Source of the DNA: Vandiemenella viatica
Lineage: Eukaryota > Arthropoda > Insecta > Orthoptera > Morabidae
Direction of reading: 5' to 3'
Assembly (NCBI GenBank): GCA_031002005.1
Contig: CM061921.1
Span: 129,502,036 to 129,566,035 of the forward strand
DNA: 64,000 nucleotides
In this document: piece after piece, positions 10,873-22,614 of the stretch
Position numbering within the stretch: position 1 is the first letter of the stretch
How the letters are laid out: every line of letters starts with the position of its first letter
Notes under the pieces: model-generated
Told to the model about the DNA's origin: nothing
Database searches by the model: none
What the model saw: only the letters and a program-made list of their open reading frames with translations
Program-made: the position numbers and the translations under genes

Positions 10873-11773
10873 GTCGGAGGCCTTGTGTTAGAGAACCTGT
10901 GTTGCTTTTTCGATTTTGTCGATGTAGAAGTCACTTAAACCTGTGTTCGAACCCCAACCCTAGATTTCTGGTACTACCGAACTTCGATAATGGAAATTTA
11001 CATAATTAGGCATGCCTGGAGGCCAGGTAGGTGTTAGAGCGACGTAATGAACATTTCCTGCGCTATTTACACCCCGGCAAACCCAGAAGTCCACGTTCTT
11101 ATGACGTCATGCGACAAAAAGTTCCTCGAAAAGCCTTAATTTCGCCCCATTAGTGTATGCTTCATAGCACGTGTTAGTGAAATCATCAAAATTTCCAGCC
11201 AATTAGTGTATCTGGGATCATTAAGGATCATTAATTTGGTTTTTTTTCTGTCTCCAGACATACGTTTACTGTCTACCAGAACCACTGTTCTTCCTGTTGT
11301 AAAATTGTACCACCTAGCTGTATTCTGAATAGAAGGAATCAATATTAACTGATGGCATCCCTAAACTCTAAGAGTTCAAAAAAGATTTAAGAGTTTAGAA
11401 AAGGGGAAAAATTAATTTGGAGAAAATTCTTGTAGATGAGCTACAAAAGTTTGTAGCATGTGAAGGCTATTTTTAGAAAGATGATCTAGGCAAAAAGAAT
11501 TTATTCTTAAAAATTACTGATTCTTGACGAAATTGTACCACTTGAACACACAGTTGCTAAATAAGAAACAAAAATGTCTTTCTCGCAGTGTCGTCAAGAA
11601 CAGCCATTTGCGAAATTCGAGGTACTCAAAAATATGTTATGTATCAACTTATGTTAGACCAATCTATTGTAAGTTACTGGAACATATACAGGAAAATTCT
11701 GTTGAGAAATTATAACAATACACAGAAAAGTTGCGGCTTCGATTCTGCATGCGTAGTAAAAGTGCCGCACTTA
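10873..11773. other. No gene recognised; possible SINE scrap near 10930
   Basis: A box-B-like GGGGTTCGAAC on the minus strand (near 10943) hints at a SINE head, but no convincing box A is present. A 68-codon minus frame at 11136-11342 resembles nothing I know. The rest is featureless. Confidence 0.35.
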
Positions 11774-11808
11774 CAGTCTCAAGAGGTGAAATCACCGAAA
11801 CGTATCTC
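11774..11808 (+). ncRNA. Hammerhead-like motif, degenerate (Penelope-type)
   Basis: CTCAAGA, then the perfect small stem GGTG-AAAT-CACC, then GAAACG, reproduces the hammerhead core order CUGANGA - stem II - GAAA, except that the conserved G of CUGA is C. AGTC lies just upstream, as in the copy at 63.8 kb. Penelope-like elements are known to carry hammerheads in their terminal repeats. The core change makes self-cleavage unlikely. No Penelope coding sequence adjoins it. Confidence 0.4.
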
Positions 11809-11933
11809 TAAGTAATACAAGGCTGCTTAAAATTAATTCCTTAATACTAGATTAGCATCAAACGTGTAAAGAAAATAAACCCGTTCAAGAATCCAGAGGT
11901 AACGTTCTCCTACAATATTATTCAGAGAAGCAA

Positions 11934-11957
11934 ATATATATATATATATATATATAT
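11934..11957. repeat. (AT)n microsatellite
   Basis: Uninterrupted AT dinucleotide run of about 24 bases. Confidence 0.95.
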
Positions 11958-11959
11958 TT

Positions 11960-13240
11960 CATAATCCAAATCTAAAGCACTTCCAACAAGAATATGAATG
12001 AGGGAGCCTAATAGATTTATTTCATGATACTCGTCATCAGTTGTGTTTGGTAGGCTGTCACACGGCAACGCGGTCGGTACGTTAGCACATTGATGGTGGG
12101 AATTGTGAACACTGATTAAGGATGAGAAACGAACTCAATTATTTTGCATTAAATGCTGCAGATTTTAATAAGACTAACATAAACAGTCAACAATATCTAC
12201 AATGTTACTTGCATGAATGATACAAAAACAATTAATAATTCCCATTAACTATATCGTCTATGAAGCATAAATAATATTCGATTAAAAATATTTCTTCGGA
12301 ATCTAATGTTGTCTTCAACTAACCATATTTATAAGCTGAACATTTTTAGTATCTATAGCGGAATATTTAAAACTTTTTGTAGCAATGTTAACAATATAAG
12401 ATGTTTACGAAGAATGTTTATTCCTAGTGTTGCAATCATGCTTTATGCTATTCGTTTTGAAACGGAAGATATTTTTGCCTCTAAGAGACATTCATGGTAA
12501 TTAGTATTCACTCGCAGTTGTGAAGATAATTTTACGGGTGAATTCATCCTGCTATTTTCTTAGTACATAAATTTGTATTGTAAAAAACAACGAACTGTGT
12601 AGTCTTTATCGGGAAATCAGGGCAATTAAGAGCTTTAAAAATTTAAAGAGGGACACAAAGCTTCGATGAGTGTTTAATGTTTGAGATCAAGAAATATTAC
12701 CTCATAAGTAACAAACTGGTGTTGTGTGTACGACTGTAAATATCACTTCTGTTGAGACCAAACAGTCAATCAAAGAAAAATGCAAAAAGACGAATATAAA
12801 TACTAAAATATACAGATCAACCGTCAAAAGAATGACCAAAGTAGTGAGAACCATCGTGCATTAAAAGAAAGCGTACTGTAAACTACCTAGGCAAAATTTG
12901 TTTATTATTACTCTCCATGAACGAGTACTAGTCTTTGGTAAATAATCTGATGATGTAAAACCAAAATCAATCATCATCAAACAATAGCATGTAGGTTGCT
13001 AAACTGGAGCGAGTCAGGAGGCCGGACCCTGACATAGATTGAGGAAGCCGGCGATCAGTGACGAAGCAGCTACCAGCTGCTTATCTTAGCAACTGGTAGA
13101 CAACGTGGTTCAGTTTCGTGGTAATTACACGAATTGATTTTAAAAATCTGTGATGTCATTTTGTTTCCTCTTCCATGATAAATAAGTTTTATAAACCTTT
13201 TGCAAGCATGGTTTGTACTGTGTTTTGTTATATTTTAAGT
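11960..13240. other. No gene seen
   Basis: AT-rich DNA with short, unconvincing open frames and no element ends that I recognise. Confidence 0.4.
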
Positions 13241-13242
13241 AA

Positions 13243-13646
13243 GGGAGCCTCTATTAACTATGTTGCTCCATTTTGGCCTCCTGAAACCCCCCCTCCCCCC
13301 ACATGGCTTTTACCTCTACCCCCCCACCCCCACCCGCCCTCCCCACGTATCAAGTAGTTTTTTTTTTTTCGTCTTTTGATCCCAAAAGACATTTTGCACT
13401 GTTTTCTCTCGTCAGACTATTGTAAATTACATACGGAGATAATTAAATGACTGAAATAAATATTCACAAGCTATGTGTGTTCTGTACCTCATTTTAACTG
13501 TGACAAATAATATGAATGGAAAGCTACGTGTCCTGGTTTGGTACCCCCCCCCCCCCCCCGCCTTCGTAGCCCAGCGTAGCTTTCCAGCCAACCCCCCTCC
13601 CTACCCCCTTCCACCAGAACAATCGACGTAGTTTATGGACGCTCCC
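13243..13646. mobile_element. Harbinger-like MITE, family 1, copy 2
   Basis: The left end GGGAGCCTCTATTAACTATG matches the reverse complement of the right end, GGGAGCGTCCATAAACTACG. The trinucleotide TAA lies directly outside both ends (13240-13242, 13647-13649), as expected for PIF/Harbinger. The interior is rich in C-runs (a run of 17 or so at 13543-13559) and carries, inverted, the GCTACGCTGGG segment of the MITE at 2592-2948. It is non-coding. Confidence 0.8.
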
Positions 13647-13649
13647 TAA

Positions 13650-14702
13650 TACAAAGTGTTTTGCGTGAACGCAAGAATCAACAAATCGGGAGGCTGTGTG
13701 AAAGGAAAAAACATTTTCTGTTGTGGATTTACGTAACTCACTTTGTGGAACGACAACCGTATAGAAGCGTTACAACTGTAGAGTTTGTATGTCAGTTCCA
13801 ATACAAATTGTTTTATACCAGAAATCACTAATACTTCCTTTAATTTTGTGTTTAAAGTATCCAGATATCAACCTGATACACGATGATAAAGTGCTCTTAT
13901 TTCACGTTTCTTACTGCTTAACTTCAATAATGCAATGACGATCAAGCAAAATATAGTTCCAACATGCAGTGGCAAGTAAATATATGCGATATTTTTATGA
14001 ACATTAAATAGCAACATTATAACACTTTCGTCGTGGCATTTATCACCTGTGAATAGTGGTAAAACTTGTGTGAGCCTCGTATTCACTGTAGAACGCAGTC
14101 TGTAACAATGGATTGCTTCAAACATGCCAGAATAGTTGTTAGCGAAGTTGATTTGGGAAATAATTTCAAATCCTCAGCTCACCAGTTACCTACGTAATGT
14201 CCAAAGGTTTTTCTCCTACGATTGGGCTGTACTCGAGGAAAGGAAAAGACTACTTCATTTTTTATAGGTCTAAAATGTTTCTCTGCGTAATACATCAATC
14301 CATTAACAAATGTTTGGCTGTAGCAGTGTACATTTTACCTGATATCCATGCAAGGACTTCATAGGTAACTGTAGACATTGTTAAGTTCATTACGCCACTG
14401 TAATTACAATCCAACCCATATGTGTTAAAGTAAAGGCGAGCCACCCTACTCTGATGAGCATTCTCGTGTTACATATTCAAACTGGAGAGCTATTCGAATG
14501 CGCAACATAAATTTGGCCGAAGAAGCCCTATCACTGTATCGTACAGGATGTGTTGATTTCTTGTGAGGGGTTTACAAGTTATCTTGTGCGCCAGTGTGCC
14601 TGTATTATCGCATTCTGGGTATCTGCTAGTTTCGATATACAGGTATGTACTTCTTATAACATACTGCATGTTGCCATATTTTCGTTTATAGTATCACAGA
14701 TT
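13650..14702. other. No gene recognised
   Basis: An 85-codon minus frame at 13868-14125 has one hydrophobic stretch (LPLHVGTIFCLIVIALL) that could span a membrane, but it has no supporting context and resembles no family I know. Nothing else stands out. Confidence 0.35.
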
Positions 14703-14905
14703 ATATTTTTATGCCTCATCGACGCCGATGTCATTAGAGAAAGGAAAGGACTGGGGGCAAGGAAAAGGAACGAATTTGGCGATGGTATTTTGAAGGAACC
14801 ATCCCGGCATTCACCTAGAGTGAAAACCATGGAAAACCGATATCTGGATGGTCGGATGGGGTATCATCATCTGGCGCAATCAGCCGCATTCTCTTCCCAT
14901 TCATT
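14703..14905 (-). repeat. Central-block SINE, head truncated or decayed
   Basis: Order on plus: CCTCATCGACGCCGATGTCA, GGGGCAAGGAAAAGG, then CATCCCGGCATTCACC, ACCATGGAAAACC and CTGGATGGTCGG. This is the inverted form of the family. The tRNA-like head is hardly recognisable beyond 14870. Confidence 0.65.
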
Positions 14906-15089
14906 CGAACAAGAGCCTCACGTGTATATAGTATGACAGTAAAACATTACATTAATTGTCTCACCTTCTTAATGATTCATTAAGAATTTCCCCATACAGC
15001 AAGTCGAATGCCAGTAGCTTTGACATGAATTCATCCTCCAAGTTCTACAGTTAAAATCATAACAAAGGCAGATATAAGTAATAGTGTCT

Positions 15090-15790
15090 GGTAACTTAAT
15101 AGAGTAGTTATCGGGTTAAGAGAAGAGCTGCTAGACAACGAAGTTATAGGGTGCACCGTAGAGACAGAGAAGGAATACTGGTTATTAAAGATTATTATAG
15201 GTTCTTAGGTGCCTACCGTACTTGAAGAATGATTGATGATGACGAGGTTCTTTATGAGAAATTAAATTAATGTTTAGAGTTGAGAGGAGAGAGTAGAATC
15301 GTCGTTATTGGTGGGGACTTAAATTTTCCAGATGTCAACTGGCACAGAATAAAAATAAATAGTACGAGGAGCCGAGTTTTGCAAACATCTTAGTCAGGGA
15401 AGAAAGCTATACGCAAGTACGTGAGGACATCTTCTTAGTAAAGCCTGATTATAAATTTGTGGTGTCTCAGGTTACAGAAGGAATAAGTGATCATGAGCAG
15501 TGATTATGGATATTAAAGGATTTAGTAAACTAATAGCCAAAAGTAATGGTGGTTATAAATACAGTTATAAGAAAGCACATGTCACTGAGTTTAACAAGTA
15601 TTTCAGAAAAAGATTCGGCATTTGAAAGAAGGTCGCCAGTATCATGGAAAGGGGCTGGGAAGCGTTCAAGGAGGTAGTAAGGTAGGAAGTAGTAAGCAAT
15701 TAATAGCAGCAATGAGGAAAGCTAGAGATGGGTATATAGCTGCAAGGAGGCCACTGAACGATGCATCTAGGAATTTCTATGGCTATAAAG
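15090..15790 (+). pseudogene. LINE endonuclease domain, CR1/Jockey-like (5' half of split LINE)
   Basis: The translation shows VVIGGDLNFPDVNWHRI at 15299-15349, the endonuclease motif with the metal-binding GDLN. It is followed by VREDIFLVKPDYKF and GISDHE near 15480-15500, the D-H catalytic end of the exonuclease-endonuclease-phosphatase fold. Such a domain nicks target DNA to prime reverse transcription. Stops and frame breaks are frequent. The element then breaks off where an RTE LINE begins and appears to resume at about 18.78 kb. Confidence 0.65.
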
Positions 15791-18775
15791 GGGTTTAAGG
15801 GTTTGGGAGAGGCTATACTAGCCTCTTCCAACCAAATGTCAACCTCTCCTTCACGTGGTGCACCCTGTTTGCACGGACGAGGCTCTGGCGACTGAAAGAT
15901 TCCCGGTATAAGGAGTCACCCACTGCTTGCGAACGGCCTCCGAAAGGAGGTCGGAAGAGCAGGGAGTGGTTCAGGGCACTCTCTTGCCCTTGGGGTTGGA
16001 AACGGCCTCTAAAGGCGGATGAATCAGAAATGAACATTGGCATGGGGATGCAAAAGGCAACGGGAAACCACTGCATTAAAGACTTGCTGGGTAAAATATT
16101 CCGGAGGTAAATTAGTCCCCCAATCGGATCTCCGGGTGGGGTCTGCTCAGAGAGGAGTCATCATAATGGATAGAAACATTCTACGAGTCGGAGCGTGGAA
16201 TGTTAGAATTCTGAATAGGGCAGGTAGGTTAGAAAACTTAAAAAGGGAGATGGAACAACTTAGGTTATATGTTGTTGGGATTAGTGAGATTAAATGGAAG
16301 AACCCACACGATTTCTGGTCTAAGGAACACAGGATAATTAGCACACAAGCTGTCAATGGAGTCACTGGTGTAGGATTTGTAATTAATAAGAGAGTAGGGA
16401 AACGGGTGAGTTATTATGAACTGTTTAGTGATTGTTTTGATGAGGTATGAAACTACGCACCCCTCCCCCCAACCACGTTAGTACAAGTGTATATGCCAAC
16501 GTCACAGGAAGATGACGAAGAAATAGAGAAAATATACGCCGAATTTGAAGAATTAATCCAATATGTGAAGGGGGAGGAAAATCTAATAATCATGGGTGAT
16601 TGGAATGCGATAGTGGGAGAAGGAACAGAGGGGAATACTGTAGGAAGTTTTGGTCTAGGAGAAAGAAATGAGTGAGGAAGCAGGTTGTTACAATTTTGTG
16701 AAAGATATAAGCTAGTTGTGGTGAACACACAGTTTAAGAACCATGCAAGAAGGATATACACCTGGAAACGTCCTGGCGATACAGGCAGATATCAGTTAGA
16801 TTATATCATGGTCAAACAGAGATTCAGGAATCAAGTTCTAGACTGTAAAGCGTACCCAGGAGCAGATATATACTCTGACTATAATTTGATAGTTATGAAG
16901 TGCAGGCTGAAATTCAAGCGAATAAGGAAGCAGTACAAGCAGTAACAGACTGGAAGTGAATAAACTGAAGAAATCTAGCACCAGAGAAAAATTTGTAGAA
17001 GTGGTAGACTTGGGTCTAAGAAGTAACTCTGAAAGGAGCTCAGCCGAGGACGAATGGAATGCATTAAAGACCGAAATAATGAAAGCGGTAAAGAAACATT
17101 AGGCTTTAGGGAACAAGCCGCCCGAAAACCTTGGATTACAGAAGAAATTTTGGAGCTGATGGATCATAGGAGAAGGTATAAAAATGGGATGAAGCTGGAA
17201 GATAGCAATACAGACAGTTTAGAAATCGAATAAACAAGAAATGCCAAAGAGCAAAAGAAAAATGGCTAGAAGTAAAGTGTGAAGAAGTAGAAAAGGAGAT
17301 GGTCATAGGTAAAGTAGATGTTGCATATAGGAAGATCAAACAGAATTTTGGAGAAATGAAGAAAAGAGGTGGGAACATTAAAGCCGCCAATGGGAAACCT
17401 CTTTTAAGCTCAGAAGATAGAGCTAAACGATGGAAGGAATACATTGAGAAATTGTGTGATGGTGACGACTTGAACAATAGTGTGATAAAAAAAGGAAGGC
17501 GATGTCAACATTGATGACTTAGGAGATCCTGTTTTGAGGATAGAATTTAATAAAGCTCTGAATGACTTGAAAGCAAAAAAGGCAGTTGGAATTGATGAGA
17601 TCCCTGCAGAAGTTCTTAAATCCCTAGGAGAAGAAGGAATCGATACATTATTCATGCTGATAGCAAAAATTTATGAAACCGGAGAAATTCCACTTTTTTG
17701 GCGTTTGTTGATTTAGAAAAAGCTTTTGATAATGTTGGGTGGTACAAGATGTTCAAAATTTTAAAGAAATGAGGTTTAAACTATCGAGATAGAAGAATAC
17801 TTTATAACTATTTAAAAATCAAGTAAGCTATAATAAAAGTAGAGAACCATGAGAGACAAGCATCATTTAAAAAGGGTGTGAGACAAGGATGTCGTCTATC
17901 CCCGTTAATATTCAACTTGTATGTAGAAGAAGCAATAAAGGAAATAAAAGAAAAATTTTCATGTGGCATAAGTGTTCAGGTAGAAACAATCAGTATGCTA
18001 CGATTTGCTGATGACATTGTCTTGTTACCAGAACGAGCTGAGGATATTGAGAATGTACTGAGTATCATGAACAAAATACTAAAGGGTGCTTTTGGACTGA
18101 ATATAAATCAAAGCAAGATAAAAGTGATGAAATGTAGCAGGAATGATGCCAATCACAATATATTAAATATAAGAGTAGGATTGGATGCAATAGGAGAAGT
18201 AAGTGATTTCTTCTACTTGGGAAGTAAAATTACAACCGATGGCCGAAGCAATAATGATGTTAAAAGCAGACTAACACTAGCAAAAAGAGCCTTCATGAAA
18301 AAGAGAAATCTTTTAGTTTCAAATATTGTTCTAGGAATTAGAAAGAACTTTTTAAAACTCTACGTGTGGAGCACAGCACATTATGGTAGCGAAACATGGA
18401 CTTAAGAATACCAGAAAGAAAGAAAATTGAAGCTTTTGAAATGTGGTGATACAATAGAGTGCTGAAATTAAGTGGACATACAAAGTACGAAATGAACGAG
18501 TTTTGGAAATAATGGGTGAGGAAATTGTGGAAGAAGCTTACAGAAAGAAGAGACAGGTTTGCAGGTCATATTCTGAGACATGCTGGATTGGGTAATTTGT
18601 TAGTGGAGGGAACAGTCGAAGGTAAGAACTGTAGAGGAAGACAGAGATTAGAATATATGAAACAGATAATTGAGGACGTTGGTTGTAAGGGGTATGTAGA
18701 GATGAAGAGGTTAGCACAAGGTAGGAAGGGATGGAGGATTGCATCAAACCAGTCGATTTTGACTGACGACAGCAC
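15791..18775 (+). mobile_element. RTE-clade LINE, nearly complete length, decayed
   Basis: It starts with a GC-rich leader (15.79-16.16 kb) containing the AAAAGGCAACGGGAAACCAC segment typical of this group. An endonuclease begins at the ATG at 16166 (RVGAWNVRIL, VVGISEIKWK, then MGDWNAIVGE near 16590 and LDYIMV near 16800). The reverse transcriptase follows, with RQGCRLSPLIFNLYVEEA and FADD at 18004-18015. It ends in the usual RGRQRLEYMKQIIEDVGCKG tail. At least six frame breaks kill it. It sits inside another LINE. The right boundary near 18775 is approximate, and no clear target duplication was seen. Confidence 0.75.
16166..18770 (+). pseudogene. RTE endonuclease-reverse transcriptase, broken ORF2
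   Basis: The single RTE protein combines an AP-type endonuclease with a reverse transcriptase for target-primed retroposition. Open pieces run 16166-16450 (endonuclease start), 16487-16675 (GDWN motif), 16685-16945 (endonuclease end, SDY in place of SDH), 17299-17514 and 17534-17716 (RT fingers, KKAVGIDEIPAE), 17878-18405 (palm with FADD, then LGSKITTDGRSNNDVKSR) and 18516-18770 (C-terminal region). A stretch around 17700 lacks the RT block seen in the fragment at 10.46 kb (KFAFRKNRGT), so there is an internal deletion as well as frameshifts. Confidence 0.7.
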
Positions 18776-20080
18776 AAAAAATATGTTAATAAACTGTGGA
18801 AGGGAAGGTGTAAAGACAATTGTGTGTAGGTTGGGGAGGAAGGTATTGAGGGTTGGCAAAAGGCAGAGGTATTAAGTAATTGGTTTAATGAAGCTATTAA
18901 GGAGTAATATTCCGGTATGGGAGGAGAACGATAAGAAGAGAGGAGATTTTCCACATAAATAGTAATAAACAGACTAAAACAATAGAAAGAAATCCTGAGG
19001 ATATTATGGGTGTGATAAAAAGCTAAAGAGGAATTAGGGGATTGGTGTGGATATAGTTACTATAGATGTATTAAAGATAATGGGATCTGACATTGTACCT
19101 TATCTTTATTTAGATTGAGTATAGAGACTTGCTGCTTACCAGAGAACTGGAAAAGTGCTTTAGTAATTCTGGTCCATAAAGGAGACTAGTTGAAAATCGC
19201 AGTCCAATTAGTCTAACATCAGTGGTGGGCATGTATTGTAGCTAGAGTGGTTTGCAACCCCATCAGGAATGTCTGTGAGGGAAGGAACTGGTTTCCAACA
19301 GAGCAACATGGATTTAGGAAAGGACACTCATACGAATCTCAGTTATTGGGCTACATGCAAGTTACTGCAGATGAAATAGACAAGGGAGATCAGGTTGACA
19401 GTGCATCACTGGATATATTCAAAGCATCTGCAGAGTGATTCATAAAATGGTGGCAGATAAGATAAAAACTATTGTAGTGGATGAAAAAGTGACTTGCAGG
19501 GTAGAGGAATTCTTAAAAGGAAGAAAGCAAAAAGTTAGGATGGGTAATGAATGCAGTGTTAAAATAAGTAAAAGTTAATATAGAAGTGTCTCAGGGTAGT
19601 GTATTGGAACCATTACTATTAATTATTCTAATGATTGATTGTATTAATGGGTTGAAGTCAGAAGTTAGATTTTTTACAGATGACAGAATGTTATACAAAG
19701 GGATTAAACCCGTAGAAGATTGTGAATAAAAGCAAGAAGATCTGAACGGAATATCTAGCTGGGTATTTAAAATAGAGTGAAAATAAATGGTAAGAAGAGT
19801 CAAGTAAACATTTTCTATGATTATAGGTTAGGGAAAGAAATATTTGTCAAAGATCCCGACAGTAAATATCTTGGCGTAACTTTTGATAGCAAACTCAATT
19901 GGGCGGGACACAGTGGGCAGGTGGCAGAAACAGATTTCAAAGTCTTTCATTTATTGTAGAGGGTGATGAGGGGATGTACCAGAGAAATGAACATTGGTCA
20001 GACAACTGCTTGAATATGCTGCGTGTTCAGTGCTGTGGAACACTACCAGAGTCAATCTCAAACCATGATTACGAAAACAA
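18776..20080 (+). pseudogene. LINE reverse transcriptase, CR1/Jockey-like (3' half of split LINE)
   Basis: QKAEVLSNWFNEAIKE near 18850 is the linker before the RT in these LINEs. EQHGFRKGHSYESQLL at 19302-19350 is RT block 2. A SQGSVLEPLLL-like block lies near 19590, TDDRMLYKGI (the FADD/YADD block with the first residues changed) near 19680, and SKYLGVTFDSKLNW at 19861-19905. The damaged active site and many stops make it inactive. It reads as the continuation of the endonuclease at 15.09-15.79 kb, with the RTE LINE inserted between. Confidence 0.65.
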
Positions 20081-20873
20081 TGTAAACAAAAAGGTATTTC
20101 CAAGACGCTGAAACTCCCAATTAAAATGAATAGATTCCAAAGTGCATACTCTCCGCGAATAATTTATTAGTGAAAAGTTAATATTTTCGAAAACCACTGG
20201 TAATTGACGAAACAATGTGCGTGGTATGCGTATGAGGCAATGCAAGGAATTCCGGTGGCAAGGACACATTGGAGAAACAAGTAGGTCACCTTTAATTATT
20301 TATTTGTCTGCTACTTGTACAATGCATTAACAGTTGTTATATGGTAGAGTGCCTCATTTGTTTTCTATAGCGTCGTTATGTACAAAATTTATTATGTCAA
20401 AAATCATTTAATTGCTCACTCATGAAATACTCAGCGAAATCGTTTCTTATTTCCATAGCAGACTGGAAGTAGAGTCTTCCTCTACATATTTCTCGTTGTA
20501 GTAAGTAATTCCGCAACCACCATATTCTCTTTCTCTTACGTCTCGCTAAACTACTTGATATATGTTTGTAAGAGGCACTAATCAATTAAACCTCCTCAGG
20601 CAACATTTCTACAAGAACTGACTAGTGTGGCGATGAAAATGTTCCGCTACGTTGTCCCCCGAAAGTTGTTGGGAGAATGTCGCACGACATGTTGCGCAAC
20701 ATTCGCTCAATTTGTTCCCTAATGTGTCAGAGGCTTTATAAATACTAAATGTTAATGCATATAGCATTGTTGGCTGGGAGATCTGGCCACCGTCGTGACT
20801 ACCGTTTAAAGAGGACCTTCATCTTTACATGGAATCCGAGCTAGCGTCATTCACATCAACAAAGCAAAGCTTT
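20081..20873. other. No gene seen; right edge may be SINE body
   Basis: Nothing recognisable apart from the last part before the hAT. Because the hAT interrupts a tRNA-like SINE (head at 27110-27172, minus), this flank may hold the rest of that SINE. I cannot define its end. Confidence 0.35.
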
Positions 20874-21136
20874 GCAAGAAGCAAGGGCGTAGCCAGGTAC
20901 GGGCAGGGGGGGGGGCAGCTGCCCCCCCCCTAGCCGGACGCGGGTATGCGCTCGATCGGAGTTCTACCGAACCGAAAAGTAAATAATGTTAAAAAACTTT
21001 CAAAAATTAATTCGGTTCACGTGATTTAAACCTGCTTGCTACTGCTATCTGCGTAAAACTGACGTTAACGGGGGCGAGGCGTAACAACGCGCCACGCACG
21101 GTGCGGCTGCCGACTCTTAAGCTGCGTATGTGCGGT

Positions 21137-21251
21137 TGCCGCGCGAGCCATGTTCGAGCGCGGCAAACCGGTTAATTGCCGCGCGAACCATTTCTGTTGA
21201 CGAGCGCGGCTGCCGCGCGTGGCAACACAACCCAGCCAGGATTGCGCGGCA
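21137..21251. repeat. Subterminal TGCCGCGCG/GCGCGGCA array of hAT copy B
   Basis: TGCCGCGCG occurs at 21137, 21177 and 21211; its inverse GCGCGGC(A) at 21158, 21204 and 21244. The central pair forms the palindrome GCGCGGCTGCCGCGC at 21204-21218. Copy A keeps decayed versions near 2981-3050. Subterminal repeats of this kind are transposase-binding sites in well-studied hAT elements; assigning that role here is inference. Confidence 0.6.
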
Positions 21252-21475
21252 AACTATTCAGGCGCTGTCTTTTCGTGAAGCCAGCGTGGACATTTCACGT
21301 GTACGACTAGCTGAAACGTATGTTAATAGAATACAGTATGGTGAGAAACTCATGGAAGACACGAGAAATGAAGTCATCGAGGATACAAATAAACAAATTT
21401 TACGAGAATCATAACGGTAGAGTTCCCAAAACCATTAATTGATCCAGTGAACACACAATTTCAGCAGGCGGTTTC

Positions 21476-21824
21476 CAGTGGCGTAGCTAGGTCAACAAGG
21501 GCCCCGGTGCAAAAAATTTAATTTGGGCCCTCAGGCCAGATGGGCGACCTTTTTTTGCTTTGTGTTGCTGGCAGGGGTCCCGTGAGCTGAGGCTGGGGGC
21601 CGCTGATTTGTGCTTGGGGCCCCCCTTAGCAGTGAGGGCAACTTAGTGAGGGGGCTCCCTGTGTCTTAGGGGCCCCCTTATACGACGGTAGAGCTAAAAA
21701 AAAAGAAAGAGATCGCCAGTTTGTCGTGAAGGCCCGTGGGCCCTCTGAACTGCACTTTGGGGCCCCCTGAGCTTAGGGGCCCCGGTGCACTGCACCGCCT
21801 AGCCCCATAGTAGCTACGCCCCTG
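21476..21824. mobile_element. hAT-type MITE inside hAT copy B
   Basis: The ends CAGTGGCGTAGCTAGG and, inverted, CAGGGGCGTAGCTACT are flanked by perfect 8-bp duplications GCGGTTTC (21468-21475, 21825-21832). The interior is built of GGGGCCCC-like runs and has no coding. At the matching place copy A reads straight through (AGGCATTTCAGTTACTG), an empty site that confirms the insertion. Confidence 0.9.
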
Positions 21825-21999
21825 GCGGTTTCAATTACTGAAAGCCGCTGTGGCTACAAGATTTCTAGCAATTGGAGACTCGTGTACTAGCCTGTAACCC
21901 CTTATTCGAGTGTCAAAATAATCATTTTCTTGAACAGATCCAGATGTTTTTGACGTTTTATGTGATGCTCTGGAAGATTGGGCAAAGATAAGGAAATAG

Positions 22000-22217
22000 T
22001 TTTTTTTTTTTGTAACAGTTTAACGTCCCTTTTTAACAACGTGGTCTTTAGAGACGGGAAAGGATGGGGGCAAGGAATGGGAAGGAATTCGGCCATGGCC
22101 TTTTGAAGGAAGCATCCCGGCATTCGCCTGGAGTGATTTGGGGAAACCATGGAAAACCCAAATCTGGATGCCCGGACGGGTATTCGAACCGCCGTCCTCC
22201 CGAATGCGAGGCCAGAA
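22000..22217 (-). repeat. Central-block SINE with perfect target duplication
   Basis: On minus: box B GGTTCGAATACCC, the block GGGTTTTCCATGGTTTCCCC then AAATCACTCCAGGCGAATGC, GGCCATGGCCGAATTCC, and a poly(A) tail (T-run 22000-22011 on plus). The 10-bp flanks AAGGAAATAG (21990-21999 and 22218-22227) are identical. The head is shorter than in the copy at 28.9 kb, so it is slightly 5'-truncated. Confidence 0.85.
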
Positions 22218-22614
22218 AAGGAAATAGCATCCATTTTATATTACACTTTTTATTGCTATTAAATTTCTGTTGTAATTTTTAATGTGAACTTACTCCTTAC
22301 TTAGGTAAAATGTATTGAGTTAATCATATCATTTGGCGATTCTATAGATTCGTTGATTGGGTGGTGGTGATGGAGGTGATACCATAAGAGTCTCATTAGG
22401 CTGCACATTTGCTAATACACAAAATGTTTTTGGCACCGTACAGTTGTATTAAAAGGCGACAGGTTTCGTTATCCATTGTAACAAACTTTCGCTGTGCTGC
22501 GTGAGACAACTCGAACAAAGGCACCTCCTTCTTAACTGTGCGCGAGTTAAAGGAGTGAGGGGCCTTTGCCGTGTGCCTAAATACCGGTAGACTGAGGCTG
22601 ACTTGTCGTCGTTT

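Noticed and set aside
13868..14125. Minus frame with a hydrophobic segment, possible small membrane protein
   Set aside because: No homology, no promoter or splice context, and AT-rich DNA readily gives such stretches.
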